A stretch of DNA of 64,000 bases from an uncultured Lachnospiraceae bacterium (lineage in GTDB: Bacteria > Bacillota > Clostridia > Lachnospirales > Lachnospiraceae), in contig CALWOX010000002.1 of NCBI GenBank assembly GCA_944383265.1, positions 186,001 to 250,000 of the forward strand, written 5' to 3'. Below are positions 15,716-23,920 of the stretch, piece after piece; position 1 is the first letter of the stretch; every line of letters starts with the position of its first letter. The notes beneath the pieces are model-generated. The model saw only the letters and a program-made list of their open reading frames with translations, did no database searches and was not told the DNA's origin. The translations under genes and the position numbers were made by a program.

Positions 15716-16021
15716 TTACAGCTCTATCTTTCTCTTTTTTTCGTCCTTCTGATATTTGAAAAGCACGATCTTTTTTCCTATAACCTGGACTACCTGTGAA
15801 CCGGTCCTCTCCGCAAGGGTCTCAGCTATAGCATTTATATCATCGTCACAATTCTTCAATACAGATATTTTTATCAGCTCTCGCTTTTCAAGAGCATCCG
15901 CCACAGCCTCTGTCAGCTGAGGTGTAAGGGAACCCTTTCCCACCTGAAAAATAGGGTCTGTAGTCATGGCAAGTCCCTTGAGCTTACTTCTCTGTTTGCT
16001 TGTCATTGCACTGTTATTCAT
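15716..16021 (-). CDS. yhbY: YhbY-type CRM-domain RNA-binding protein
   Basis: A 101-residue CRM-domain protein (MTSKQRSKLKGLA, DPIFQVGKGSLT, VQVIGKKIVLFK). The basic surface and GKGSLT turn fit the YhbY family that binds pre-50S ribosomes. ATG 16021 is chosen since GGAG lies 10 bases upstream; ATG 16006 is also possible. The start overlaps the end of obg by 8 bases. Confidence 0.9.
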   Translation of the reverse strand: MNNSAMTSKQRSKLKGLAMTTDPIFQVGKGSLTPQLTEAVADALEKRELIKISVLKNCDDDINAIAETLAERTGSQVVQVIGKKIVLFKYQKDEKKRKIEL

Positions 16022-17303
16022 AATATTCAAACTCCAATCCTGCTACTCTTACGGTATCTCCCTCAGCAAGTCCCATTTCCTTAAGTCTGTCTATAATTCC
16101 CTGCTCCTTCATGAAATTCTGGAAGAAATTAAAGCCCTTCTCCGACTCAAGATTTGTATATCCGAGCATTTTTTCAACTCTTGCGCCTTCAACGACATAC
16201 ACCTTGGAGCTTTCCTTATAGATATTTAAAGGAAGAGCGTCTTCAACATGAGCATTTACATCATATTCCTTCTCATATATCTTCACATCCTCTTTTATGT
16301 CTCTGAGAAGGTCTGAAATGTAGAAAAGAAGTTCCCTGACACCCTCTCCTGTAGCGGCAGAAATAGGAAAAACTTTTATACCCTTGGGCTCGAATTCACG
16401 CCTTAATCTGTCTACAGGATTCTCATTGCTTCCGTCATCGAAATAAGCGTCCATCTTATTTGCCGCAATTACCATGGGCTTTTTCAGAAGCTCGGGATTA
16501 TATTTTTCAAGCTCTGAATTTATTTTGTTTACATCCTCCACAGGATCCCTGCCCTCAAGAGAGGCCGCATCTGTGACATTTACGAGAACTCTGCATCTGT
16601 CTATATGCCTGAGAAAGTCGTGTCCGAGTCCGATTCCCTCGGAAGCTCCCTCAATAAGTCCCGGGATGTCCGCCATAACAAAGCTCTCGCCATCATTTAC
16701 TTCAACAACACCAAGATGAGGTGTAAGAGTGGTGAAATGATAGTTGGCTATCTGTGGTCTTGCGTTTGATGATTTTGTTATAAGAGAAGATTTCCCTACG
16801 TTCGGAAAACCGACAAGTCCTACATCCGCAATGACCTTAAGTTCCAAAAGCACCTCAAGCTCCTGTCCGGGTTTTCCCGGCTGTGCATATCTGGGGGCCT
16901 GCATAGTAGGAGTGGCAAAATGCATATTTCCAAGTCCGCCTCTTCCGCCCTTAAGAATTATCTCTCTTGTGTTTGAGCCTGACATATCGGTTATGACCTT
17001 GCCGGATTTTAGCTCCCTTACAACAGTTCCCTCAGGAACTTTTATCACAAGGTCATCTCCATCTTTTCCGTGGCAGCGTTTTCCGCCGCCTTCCTCTCCG
17101 TTTCCGGCTACGAATTTATGCTTGTGTCTGAAATCGGTAAGGGTATTCATTCCCTTATCCACCTCAAGGATAAGATCTCCTCCCTTACCTCCGTCTCCAC
17201 CATCAGGACCACCGTTAGGGACATACTTTTCCCTTCTGAATGATATATGTCCGTTGCCTCCGTCTCCTGATTTTATAAAAATTTTCGCTGTATCTGCAAA
17301 CAT
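16014..17303 (-). CDS. obg: GTPase Obg (CgtA)
   Basis: A 429-residue Obg. The glycine-rich N-terminal OBG fold (1-158) begins MFADTAKIFIKSGDGGNG. The G domain has GFPNVGKSS (G1), the DIPGLIEGA switch and NKMDAY (G4). The C-terminal OCT domain ends VRVAGLEFEYYE. Start 17303 follows AAGGTG; an upstream in-frame ATG gives a 12-residue tail not seen in the family. Obg acts in 50S maturation and the stress response. Confidence 0.96.
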   Translation of the reverse strand: MFADTAKIFIKSGDGGNGHISFRREKYVPNGGPDGGDGGKGGDLILEVDKGMNTLTDFRHKHKFVAGNGEEGGGKRCHGKDGDDLVIKVPEGTVVRELKSGKVITDMSGSNTREIILKGGRGGLGNMHFATPTMQAPRYAQPGKPGQELEVLLELKVIADVGLVGFPNVGKSSLITKSSNARPQIANYHFTTLTPHLGVVEVNDGESFVMADIPGLIEGASEGIGLGHDFLRHIDRCRVLVNVTDAASLEGRDPVEDVNKINSELEKYNPELLKKPMVIAANKMDAYFDDGSNENPVDRLRREFEPKGIKVFPISAATGEGVRELLFYISDLLRDIKEDVKIYEKEYDVNAHVEDALPLNIYKESSKVYVVEGARVEKMLGYTNLESEKGFNFFQNFMKEQGIIDRLKEMGLAEGDTVRVAGLEFEYYE

Positions 17304-17358
17304 AGATTCACCTTTTATTAACAAAGAGGCTGTTGCCAATTTAGCAACAGCCTGATTT

Positions 17359-17625
17359 TTACTGATTAACTACTTCGGGATAAACTGAAACCTGCTTGCG
17401 GTCTCTTCCCTTTCTCTCATATCTTACTATTCCGTCAACCTTTGCAAATAAAGTATCATCCTTACCTCTGCCTACGTTGTTGCCGGGATGTATATGAGTG
17501 CCGCGCTGTCTGTAAAGGACATTTCCGGCAAGGACAAACTGTCCGTCAGATCTCTTCGCACCAAGCCTTTGCGACGCTGAATCTCTACCGTTCTTGGTAG
17601 AACCCATACCTTTTTTATGAGCCAT
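17359..17625 (-). CDS. rpmA: 50S ribosomal protein L27 without the cleaved N-terminal extension
   Basis: An 88-residue L27 starting directly [15 protein letters not shown] after GAGGAGGTG. Most Firmicutes make L27 with a short N-terminal extension (of the type LxLQxFA) that the protease Prp removes; neither that extension nor a prp gene between rplU and rpmA is present here. The mature sequence reaches the peptidyl-transferase centre. It is 42 bases from rplU. Confidence 0.97.
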   Translation of the reverse strand: MAHKKGMGSTKNGRDSASQRLGAKRSDGQFVLAGNVLYRQRGTHIHPGNNVGRGKDDTLFAKVDGIVRYERKGRDRKQVSVYPEVVNQ

Positions 17626-17667
17626 TAATTACACCTCCTCGAATTCGGAAATTAAATAGTCCGATTA

Positions 17668-18159
17668 TTATTCCTCTGTCTTCTTGGTTGTCTTTTTAGC
17701 TGTTGTCTTCTTGGCATCAGCCGCCTTTGTGGTAGTCTTCTTAGCCGCGGTCTTTTTTGCGGGCTTCTTCTCAGCAGTCTGAGCTTCCTCAGCGGGAGCC
17801 TCTGCCTTTACCTCCTTGGCGGGAGCGTCATTAAGCTTTGATTCCTGTCCCTTTGCAAGGATCTCCTCAATCTTTACCTCTGTGAAAAGCTGTCTGTGGC
17901 CGTTCTTCTTGTGGTAACCGGTCTTTCTCTTATACTTATAAACGATTACCTTTTTAGCCTTTCCTTCCTTGGTAACAGTTGCTGTAACAGCAGCTCCGTC
18001 GATATAGGGAGCTCCTACAGTCATCTCGTCTCCGTTTATAACGAGAACCTTGTCAAATGTTACCTTTGAGCCTTCCTCTGCTCCGAGCTTCTCAACTCTA
18101 ATGATATCTCCTTCAGCTACCTTGTACTGCTTTCCGCCTGTTGCTATAATAGCGTACAT
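17668..18159 (-). CDS. rplU: 50S ribosomal protein L21 with basic C-terminal tail
   Basis: A 163-residue protein; the usual length is near 103. Residues 1-100 are canonical L21 ([28 protein letters not shown]). The last 60 residues are a low-complexity Ala/Lys/Thr/Glu tail with [12 protein letters not shown]-type units, resembling histone H1-like tails. The start at 18159 has GGAGG eight bases upstream; the in-frame ATG at 18180 lacks one. Confidence 0.95.
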   Translation of the reverse strand: MYAIIATGGKQYKVAEGDIIRVEKLGAEEGSKVTFDKVLVINGDEMTVGAPYIDGAAVTATVTKEGKAKKVIVYKYKRKTGYHKKNGHRQLFTEVKIEEILAKGQESKLNDAPAKEVKAEAPAEEAQTAEKKPAKKTAAKKTTTKAADAKKTTAKKTTKKTEE

Positions 18160-18245
18160 TACAGGTACCTCCTTAATCATTACTCGCTAGCCTTGGTGGC
18201 AGGATGCACTTTTACCTAAGCTAAGCGGCATACTTCTAGATATTA
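18160..18245 (-). promoter_or_regulatory. rplU: Possible L21 leader RNA
   Basis: The 5' leader of rplU can fold: on the minus strand CGCTTAGC pairs with GCTAGCG around a conserved-looking middle containing GCATCC and GCCACC, ending just before the ribosome site. Firmicutes rplU operons often carry such an autoregulatory L21 leader; that it is the same element is a guess from place and form. Confidence 0.35.
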
Positions 18246-18283
18246 TCATTATGTATATTAAAATGTCAAGTATTTTTTTTCTG

Positions 18284-18826
18284 TCAGGATTCCGGATCAT
18301 GTCTTGATTCCAGATCCTTGCTCAAGGCCTCAAGATAATGGCACAGGTATTCTCCCTTGGAAAAAATCCTGTAGCTTTTTTCAACTTCATCGTAAGTGAA
18401 TGATTTTCTTCCGCCCCTTTGCATCCTCTCCCAAAAAGTAAGGACATCAGAAAATGGCATGTAGTACATTTCATTTCTTTTTGTGTAGAAAAGAATTATA
18501 AATGCGATTCCTCCCTGCTCCTCGAACTCCTTCATGAATCTTACCTGGTGCTCATGGAGATTCTGAAGCGGAAAGGTGTCCGCTGCGCATTCCTTAGCAT
18601 CAAAGCAAACAGGTATTCCCTGGACAGCCCCGATATAATCTACAGTACTTTTTTTTTCAAAATAGGCCAGTGTTATCTGTCTTGAAGAATTCATATCCAC
18701 AGGAGTTATTGGTGTCGGTATCTTTTGTATCAGCGCCAATCGCCTGAGCCTGTAGGCCTCATTCGTTCTGTTTATAAAGTCCTCCAAGGTAGAGCCTCTG
18801 AGCCCATGTCCCTTCCAAGTAGCCAA
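18284..18826 (-). CDS. recU: RecU-type Holliday junction resolvase
   Basis: A 180-residue protein matching RecU: an N-terminal RGSTLEDFINRTNEAYR helix, STVDYIGAVQGIPVCFDAKE (the metal-binding D...E/K nuclease core), FPLQNLHEHQVRFM and a final SYRIF-type region. RecU cuts four-way DNA junctions during recombination in Firmicutes. In Bacillus it pairs with ponA; here it follows trpS by 17 bases instead. Confidence 0.9.
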   Translation of the reverse strand: MATWKGHGLRGSTLEDFINRTNEAYRLRRLALIQKIPTPITPVDMNSSRQITLAYFEKKSTVDYIGAVQGIPVCFDAKECAADTFPLQNLHEHQVRFMKEFEEQGGIAFIILFYTKRNEMYYMPFSDVLTFWERMQRGGRKSFTYDEVEKSYRIFSKGEYLCHYLEALSKDLESRHDPES

Positions 18827-18843
18827 AAATGCTCCTCCGCTCC

Positions 18844-19950
18844 TTATTGTCCAAGCTTATTCATCCAGTCTCTTATCAGAGCGCTGTCATCAAAATAATT
18901 GATCCTCATGGCTGTCTTTACCTCTGAAAGGACCTTGCCTGTGGTTATACGCGCTTTCTCTGTTCCCTTTCTGAGTATCTCATAAACTCCGGGAATATCC
19001 GCCTCCCAAGCCTTTCTCTTTTCCCTGATAGGCTCAAGCTCCTCTGTCATCACCTTTTCAAGGAACTTCTTGCACTTTACATCTCCAAGGCCGCCTCTTC
19101 TGTAATGCTCCTTCATCTCCTCGAGATTGCTGTAATCAGGGAGATACCTCTCAAAATGCTCGTCTCTTGAAAAAGCATCCAGATAAGTAAATACCGCATT
19201 GCCCTCTATATTTCCCGGGTCGGATATATTTATATGATTAGGGTCTGTGTACATTGACATTATCTTTTTGTGAACGACTTCAGGCTTATCAGAAAGGTAA
19301 ATACAGTTTCCGAGGGATTTGCTCATCTTTGCCTTTCCGTCGGTTCCGGGGAGTCTTCTGCATATCTCATTTTCATTGAGCATACATTTGGCTTCCACAA
19401 GAGTATCACCATAAACCGAATTGAACTTTCTTACGATCTCATTGCACTGCTCGATCATAGGGAGCTGATCTTCACCGACCGGCACGCAGTTTGCTTTGAA
19501 TGCGGTGATGTCTGCAGCCTGAGATATGGGATAAGTATAAAATCCCACGGGAATTCCCACTCCGCCGTCATCAAATCCCCTCATCTTTATCTCATTTTTT
19601 ACAGTCGGATTTCTCTCGAGCCTAGCCGTCGTTACAAGGTTCATATAATAAAAGCTTAACTCATGCAGAGCGGGAAGCTCGGACTGTATACATATCGTAG
19701 TCTTGGCAGGGTCAAGTCCGCATGAAAGGTAGTCAAGCGCCACCTCAATTATATTTTCTCTTATTTTTTCGGGATTATCCGAGTTGTCCGTAAGGGCCTG
19801 TGCATCAGCGATCAAAATATATATGTCATCAAATTTTCCACTGTTTTGCAAAGCCACTCTTCTCTTTAAGGAGCCTACATAATGTCCTATATGAAGCTTG
19901 CCTGTAGGCCTGTCTCCTGTAAGGATGATATTCTTGTTGTTTTGAGCCAT
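18844..19950 (-). CDS. trpS: Tryptophanyl-tRNA synthetase
   Basis: A 368-residue class I synthetase with GDRPTGKLHIGHYVGSL (HIGH signature near the N-terminus) and KMSKSLGN (KMSKS). It charges tRNA-Trp. It is longer than the 330-residue classical form, mainly through a region after the KMSKS loop. No T-box leader is present; the start abuts the stop of pgeF with no gap, so it is carried by the upstream operon. Confidence 0.95.
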   Translation of the reverse strand: MAQNNKNIILTGDRPTGKLHIGHYVGSLKRRVALQNSGKFDDIYILIADAQALTDNSDNPEKIRENIIEVALDYLSCGLDPAKTTICIQSELPALHELSFYYMNLVTTARLERNPTVKNEIKMRGFDDGGVGIPVGFYTYPISQAADITAFKANCVPVGEDQLPMIEQCNEIVRKFNSVYGDTLVEAKCMLNENEICRRLPGTDGKAKMSKSLGNCIYLSDKPEVVHKKIMSMYTDPNHINISDPGNIEGNAVFTYLDAFSRDEHFERYLPDYSNLEEMKEHYRRGGLGDVKCKKFLEKVMTEELEPIREKRKAWEADIPGVYEILRKGTEKARITTGKVLSEVKTAMRINYFDDSALIRDWMNKLGQ

Positions 19951-20910
19951 TTATTCCTCCTTCATGCAGAGCATGGCGGCGGCATTTCCGCGCTTGTCTC
20001 CGCATATTCTGTGTGAATATAATAATTTATGATTACATCTTGTGCATACATTAGTGACTGATATATTTTCAGGCTTTACTCCCACCTCCAAAAGCACAAG
20101 ATAATTTGCATACCATAGGTCAACGTAATATTTTCTGTCCTCTTTTATATCCTCAACTGATGATATCCCTGTTTTTTTCAGCACCGAGATGTCTTTATTC
20201 CGTATATCCTCTGCAGAGTTATCCTCAGATATGTATTTTACAAGCTTACCTGAATCGGCCTCGGGAAATGACCTTATAAATTCACAGGCAAGTTCATATC
20301 CCACCTCAAAGCAGTCCCCGCATATTCCGGGGCCTATACAACAAATAAGGTCCTCGGGCTCCGCTCCGAATTCCCGCTTCAGGCTCTCCGCTGTCACTTT
20401 TCCCATTCTGTTTACAGTCCCTCGCCATCCGCTGTGAGAAAGACCTATACACTGTCTTTCGGGTGAGTAAAAATAAAGAGGGATACAATCCGCATAAAAG
20501 GTTACAAGAGTCAGTCCCTTTATATCGGTTACGAGGCCATCTATATCATCATAATCTCTTTCGCAAAGTATACCTTTTCCGTAATCAGCCTCAGTAACCC
20601 TTCTTATATTTGTGGTATGGGTCTGCTTTGAGGCCGTCATACGATTAATATCCACTCCGATGGCTGATGAGAATCGCATGTAATTTTCTATTACATGCTC
20701 CCTTTTATCGCCCCTCGTAAAGGAAAGATTCATAGAAGCATAATATCCCTCAGAAACACCTCCAAGCTTCGTCGAAAAAGCATTTATAACGCCTCTGTCA
20801 TCAAGACTTTTAAAGCTGAGATAGGGGACCTTTCCCTCATGCACATTAAAAATATTATTTTTATTTTTAAATCTCAGTTCTTTTAAACTATGGTTATTTG
20901 TAGCGGACAT
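19951..20910 (-). CDS. pgeF: PgeF/YfiH-family peptidoglycan editing factor
   Basis: A 319-residue protein of the DUF152/laccase-like family: KQTHTTNI (metal His), TLVTFYADCIPLYFYSP (Cys), LSHSGWRGTVNRM (His) and CIGPGICGDCFEVG. Family members remove misincorporated L-Ser-type residues from peptidoglycan precursors or act as purine nucleoside phosphorylases. The start has GGAGGTCTG just before it. Confidence 0.9.
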   Translation of the reverse strand: MSATNNHSLKELRFKNKNNIFNVHEGKVPYLSFKSLDDRGVINAFSTKLGGVSEGYYASMNLSFTRGDKREHVIENYMRFSSAIGVDINRMTASKQTHTTNIRRVTEADYGKGILCERDYDDIDGLVTDIKGLTLVTFYADCIPLYFYSPERQCIGLSHSGWRGTVNRMGKVTAESLKREFGAEPEDLICCIGPGICGDCFEVGYELACEFIRSFPEADSGKLVKYISEDNSAEDIRNKDISVLKKTGISSVEDIKEDRKYYVDLWYANYLVLLEVGVKPENISVTNVCTRCNHKLLYSHRICGDKRGNAAAMLCMKEE

Positions 20911-21278
20911 CAGACCTCCGTTGCTCTGAAAGCATCTCTTATGTGTGTTATATGACTTCCTGTTATCTCAACCACATCAAAACGGACAGGACCTGAATAC
21001 AAGCCCTCTTTTGCCGCATAGTACCGAGCTGCAGTTATTATTTTTTGTCTCTTTCTGAAGTCTACCGCTTCATAAGGTCTTCCCATACACTCGGTCCTTC
21101 TGTATTTTACCTCAACAAAAACCGTCGTGTCTCCCTCGGAAGCAATTATATCTATCTCTCCATAACGGGCAAAGAAATTTCTCCTGATTATTTTAAAGCC
21201 CAGATTTTTCAGGTATTCCGCAGCCTGTTCCTCGTAATATCTGCCCTTTTGCGTTGTATTTAAAAAATTTTGTCTCAA
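20910..21278 (-). CDS. yraN: YraN/UPF0102 endonuclease-fold protein
   Basis: A 122-residue protein with the restriction-endonuclease-like core: a leading Glu (KGRYYEEQAAEYLKNLGF), GEIDIIA (Asp) and FVEVKYR (E-x-K). The family's in vivo role is unsettled. It overlaps rnhB by 4 bases and the pgeF start by one base, inside a tightly packed operon. Confidence 0.92.
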   Translation of the reverse strand: MRQNFLNTTQKGRYYEEQAAEYLKNLGFKIIRRNFFARYGEIDIIASEGDTTVFVEVKYRRTECMGRPYEAVDFRKRQKIITAARYYAAKEGLYSGPVRFDVVEITGSHITHIRDAFRATEV

Positions 21279-21973
21279 GTTTTAGCTCCTGTAGCTCCAC
21301 CGACATCTGTAAAATGGCCTATAAAGCTCTTTCTGTGTATGGGGCATAGGCCGTATTTTTTCAGAGCCTCTATATGCTGCTTTGTTCCATAACCCTTGTG
21401 CTTTGCAAAGCCGTACTCAGGGTACTCTTCATCATATTTCAGCATCATTTTGTCCCTTGTCACCTTGGCAAGTACTGACGCCGCAGCTATCGAGAGGCTT
21501 CTTGCATCACCGTGAACTATAGCTATCTGTTTTATATTTATATCCGGAATGTTTACGGCATCATTGAGTAAAAGCTCGGGGCACGATACTGTCCCTGTCT
21601 TTTTTTCAAGCATATAAGAACACATCGAAACAGCCTCCCGCATTGCCCTGTAGGTGGCCTGAAGTATATTTATCTCGTCCACAAGCTCGGGGCCTGCTAT
21701 ACCTATTCCATAAGCTACCGCCTTTTCCATGATCTCGGGGAAAAGGGTCTCTCTGCGTTTTTCACTGAGCTTTTTGGAATCATTTAAAAAAAGTATTTCT
21801 TCGTTCCTGTCCAAAATACATGCTCCGGCTACAACAGGTCCCGCCAGAGGGCCTCTCCCGGCTTCGTCAACACCGCAAATATAGCTGTACACAGAGTATT
21901 TGTCCTCAAACTCCCACATTTTAAGGAGTCTTTCTCTCTCTGCTTTGAGTTTTTCCTCGCTAAGCTTTCTCAA
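21275..21973 (-). CDS. rnhB: Ribonuclease HII
   Basis: A 232-residue RNase HII. GVDEAGRGPLAGPVVAGA carries the first catalytic Asp and Glu; LLNDAVNIP and HGDARSLSIAAASVLAKVTRD give the other two Asp. It removes ribonucleotides from DNA. It overlaps rbgA by 14 bases; the rbgA-rnhB-yraN order is usual in Firmicutes. Confidence 0.95.
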   Translation of the reverse strand: MRKLSEEKLKAERERLLKMWEFEDKYSVYSYICGVDEAGRGPLAGPVVAGACILDRNEEILFLNDSKKLSEKRRETLFPEIMEKAVAYGIGIAGPELVDEINILQATYRAMREAVSMCSYMLEKKTGTVSCPELLLNDAVNIPDINIKQIAIVHGDARSLSIAAASVLAKVTRDKMMLKYDEEYPEYGFAKHKGYGTKQHIEALKKYGLCPIHRKSFIGHFTDVGGATGAKT

Positions 21974-22856
21974 GACTTATCCTTCCTAATCTCCCGTTTT
22001 TGAAATCATCTGTAATGAGCTTTGCGGCTCTTTCGAAATCAGCCTCGGCTCCTCTCTTGATACAGCCTCTTTTCTTTGCTATGACCTCAAGATATGCAAG
22101 GGCCTCCTTATTTACTCCGAGAGCCATGAGCCTTCCTTCATATTCGGAAATAAGATTTTTTATCTCGTCTTCGGAAAGCGCATATCTCTCTTCAAGAACT
22201 CCGCTGTAATTCTTTATGAGATAATCTATAAGCTCTATCACCAGTTCTTCCTTATTAATTATCTGATCATTTACCGCACCGATGAGAGCAAGGTTCGTTC
22301 CTATCCTCTCATCATCAAACTTGGGCCAAAGTACACCTGGGGTATCCAAAAGCTCAAATCTTGTATTTACTCTGAGCCACTGGTTTCCCTTTGTAACGCC
22401 CGGCTTATCTCCTGTCTTGGCGGATGCCTTGCCACACAATGAATTTATGAATGTGGATTTACCAACATTCGGTATTCCGCATATCAAAGCCCTGACAGGA
22501 CGCTCTTTGATGCCTTTTTCTCTGTCCCTTTTGTATTTTTCTTCGGCCAGCCTCTCCATGGCTGATCTGACCATGCCAAGATTATTATTACTTCTGGAAT
22601 CAAGGGCGACTACCTCGCAGCCATCATTTTTAAATGACTTTATCCATGCTGTCGTAACATTTTTGTCGGCAAGATCTGCCTTGTTCAATAGGACAAGTCT
22701 CTTCTTTCCCCTTGTTATCTTCTTTATATCCGGGTTTTCAGTCGATATCGGAGCTCTGGCATCCAGAAGCTCAATAACTATATCGACAAGCTTCACATCC
22801 CTTTCCATGGCCCTTCTGGCCTTGGTCATATGACCGGGATACCACTGAATCTTCAT
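21960..22856 (-). CDS. rbgA: Ribosome assembly GTPase RbgA
   Basis: A 298-residue circularly permuted GTPase. IQWYPGHMTKARR opens the protein; NKADL (G4) comes before GIPNVGKSTFIN (G1) and DTPGVLWPK (G3), the permuted order of the YlqF family. The C-terminal helical domain follows. RbgA drives a late step of 50S assembly. Confidence 0.95.
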   Translation of the reverse strand: MKIQWYPGHMTKARRAMERDVKLVDIVIELLDARAPISTENPDIKKITRGKKRLVLLNKADLADKNVTTAWIKSFKNDGCEVVALDSRSNNNLGMVRSAMERLAEEKYKRDREKGIKERPVRALICGIPNVGKSTFINSLCGKASAKTGDKPGVTKGNQWLRVNTRFELLDTPGVLWPKFDDERIGTNLALIGAVNDQIINKEELVIELIDYLIKNYSGVLEERYALSEDEIKNLISEYEGRLMALGVNKEALAYLEVIAKKRGCIKRGAEADFERAAKLITDDFKNGRLGRISLEKA

Positions 22857-22863
22857 AATTATA

Positions 22864-23415
22864 TCACCTTACAGGCCCAAGCCTGCTTAAAGGCCTCAGC
22901 CTGAACCAAATCTTTCCTTTTATATTTTCTCTTTTTACATTTCCGATATTGCTGAATCTGCTGTCCTCGGAGGAGTCGGTATTATCACCTATCAAAAAGT
23001 ATTCGTCATCAGCAAGTACTACAGGATTCTCCGCTATACCGGGAAGCGCAATATTTCCTATCCTTCCGTCGGTATCCAATCTGTAATTATTTATATATAT
23101 CTCCCCACCCAGTATCTGTATGGTCTCTCCGGGGAGCCCGACTATTCTTTTTACATTAAGCCTTGAGCTGTCGTCCTTTTCAAATACAACTATATCAAAT
23201 CTTTTCGGATCACCGAAGTCATATGCAAGCTTGTTTATAAGACACATATCCTCAGCCTCAAGAGTAGGAGACATGCTGTGTCCGTTTATCACAGTCTGAT
23301 TCATAAAACTGTTTACAACAAACCATGCAAAGGCTATAACAACTATTATATCAGTTATCCAATGTATAATATTCCTCAACAGAGGATTCTCATCATATGT
23401 ATAGTATAAAGCCAT
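22864..23415 (-). CDS. lepB: Signal peptidase I
   Basis: A 183-residue membrane protease with one N-terminal membrane segment (about 20-38). The catalytic Ser is in NGHSMSPTLEA and the Lys in RLNVKRIVGLPGE; GDNTDSSEDSRFSNIG is the conserved box E. It removes signal peptides of exported proteins, such as the surface protein at 4277-7303. It is a short Gram-positive form placed 59 bases after rplS. Confidence 0.95.
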   Translation of the reverse strand: MALYYTYDENPLLRNIIHWITDIIVVIAFAWFVVNSFMNQTVINGHSMSPTLEAEDMCLINKLAYDFGDPKRFDIVVFEKDDSSRLNVKRIVGLPGETIQILGGEIYINNYRLDTDGRIGNIALPGIAENPVVLADDEYFLIGDNTDSSEDSRFSNIGNVKRENIKGKIWFRLRPLSRLGPVR

Positions 23416-23430
23416 ATCGAATCTTTCTCA

Positions 23431-23462
23431 ATAAAAAACATAGGGTGCCTTTTGGGCACCCT
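23431..23462 (-). terminator. Terminator between rplS and lepB
   Basis: Stem AGGGTGCC (23442-23449) with GGCACCCT (23455-23462) and a five-base loop, followed on the minus strand by TGTTTTTTATT. Some transcripts must read through to supply lepB, unless an unseen promoter exists. Confidence 0.8.
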
Positions 23463-23474
23463 TAGTTTACCATC

Positions 23475-23822
23475 TTATCTCATAAGCTCCTTAACCTTAG
23501 CTGCCTTACCTACTCTATCGCGTAAGTAATTGAGCTTAGCTCTTCTTACCTTACCATATCTTACAACCTCGATCTTTGCAACGAAGGGGCTGTATAAAGG
23601 CCAAGTCTTTTCAACTCCTACTCCATTTGATACCTTACGTACTGTGAAGGTCTCTCTGATGGAGCCGCCCTGTCTCTTTAAAACTGTTCCTTCAAAAATC
23701 TGAATTCTCTCGCGGTTTCCCTCTCTGATAAGATTGTGGACCCTGATAACATCTCCTACGTTAAACTCAGGGATCTCCTTTCCGCGCTGCTCGTCCTCGA
23801 TCTTCTTAATGATCTCCTGCAT
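23475..23822 (-). CDS. rplS: 50S ribosomal protein L19
   Basis: A 115-residue L19: [50 protein letters not shown] and a basic tail with [11 protein letters not shown]. The start has AAGGAGG. L19 lies at the subunit interface. It is separated here from trmD by a CorC-like gene, although the two are normally adjacent. Confidence 0.97.
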   Translation of the reverse strand: MQEIIKKIEDEQRGKEIPEFNVGDVIRVHNLIREGNRERIQIFEGTVLKRQGGSIRETFTVRKVSNGVGVEKTWPLYSPFVAKIEVVRYGKVRRAKLNYLRDRVGKAAKVKELMR

Positions 23823-23920
23823 CTTTATTTCCTCCTTAAAACTATTTGACGTTCTTGCCTGCTTTCAGACAGAGGACCGTCTTGCTTTAATTGCAACTGT
23901 TAAATATTATCATATTTATT
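23823..23920 (-). promoter_or_regulatory. rplS: Possible L19 leader RNA
   Basis: The 98 bases between corC and rplS can fold on the minus strand: GACG pairs with CGTC around CCTCTGTCTGAAAGCAGG, which forms a smaller hairpin, just before the AAGGAGG site. Firmicutes rplS genes commonly have an autoregulatory leader; this is a positional guess. Confidence 0.3.

Noticed and set aside
16744-17355. Plus-strand 203-codon frame opposite obg
   Set aside because: It is antisense to the glycine-rich Obg domain, Pro/Ser-rich as expected, with no ribosome site.
19951-20000. T-box leader for trpS
   Set aside because: trpS starts directly at the pgeF stop, leaving no room for a leader.
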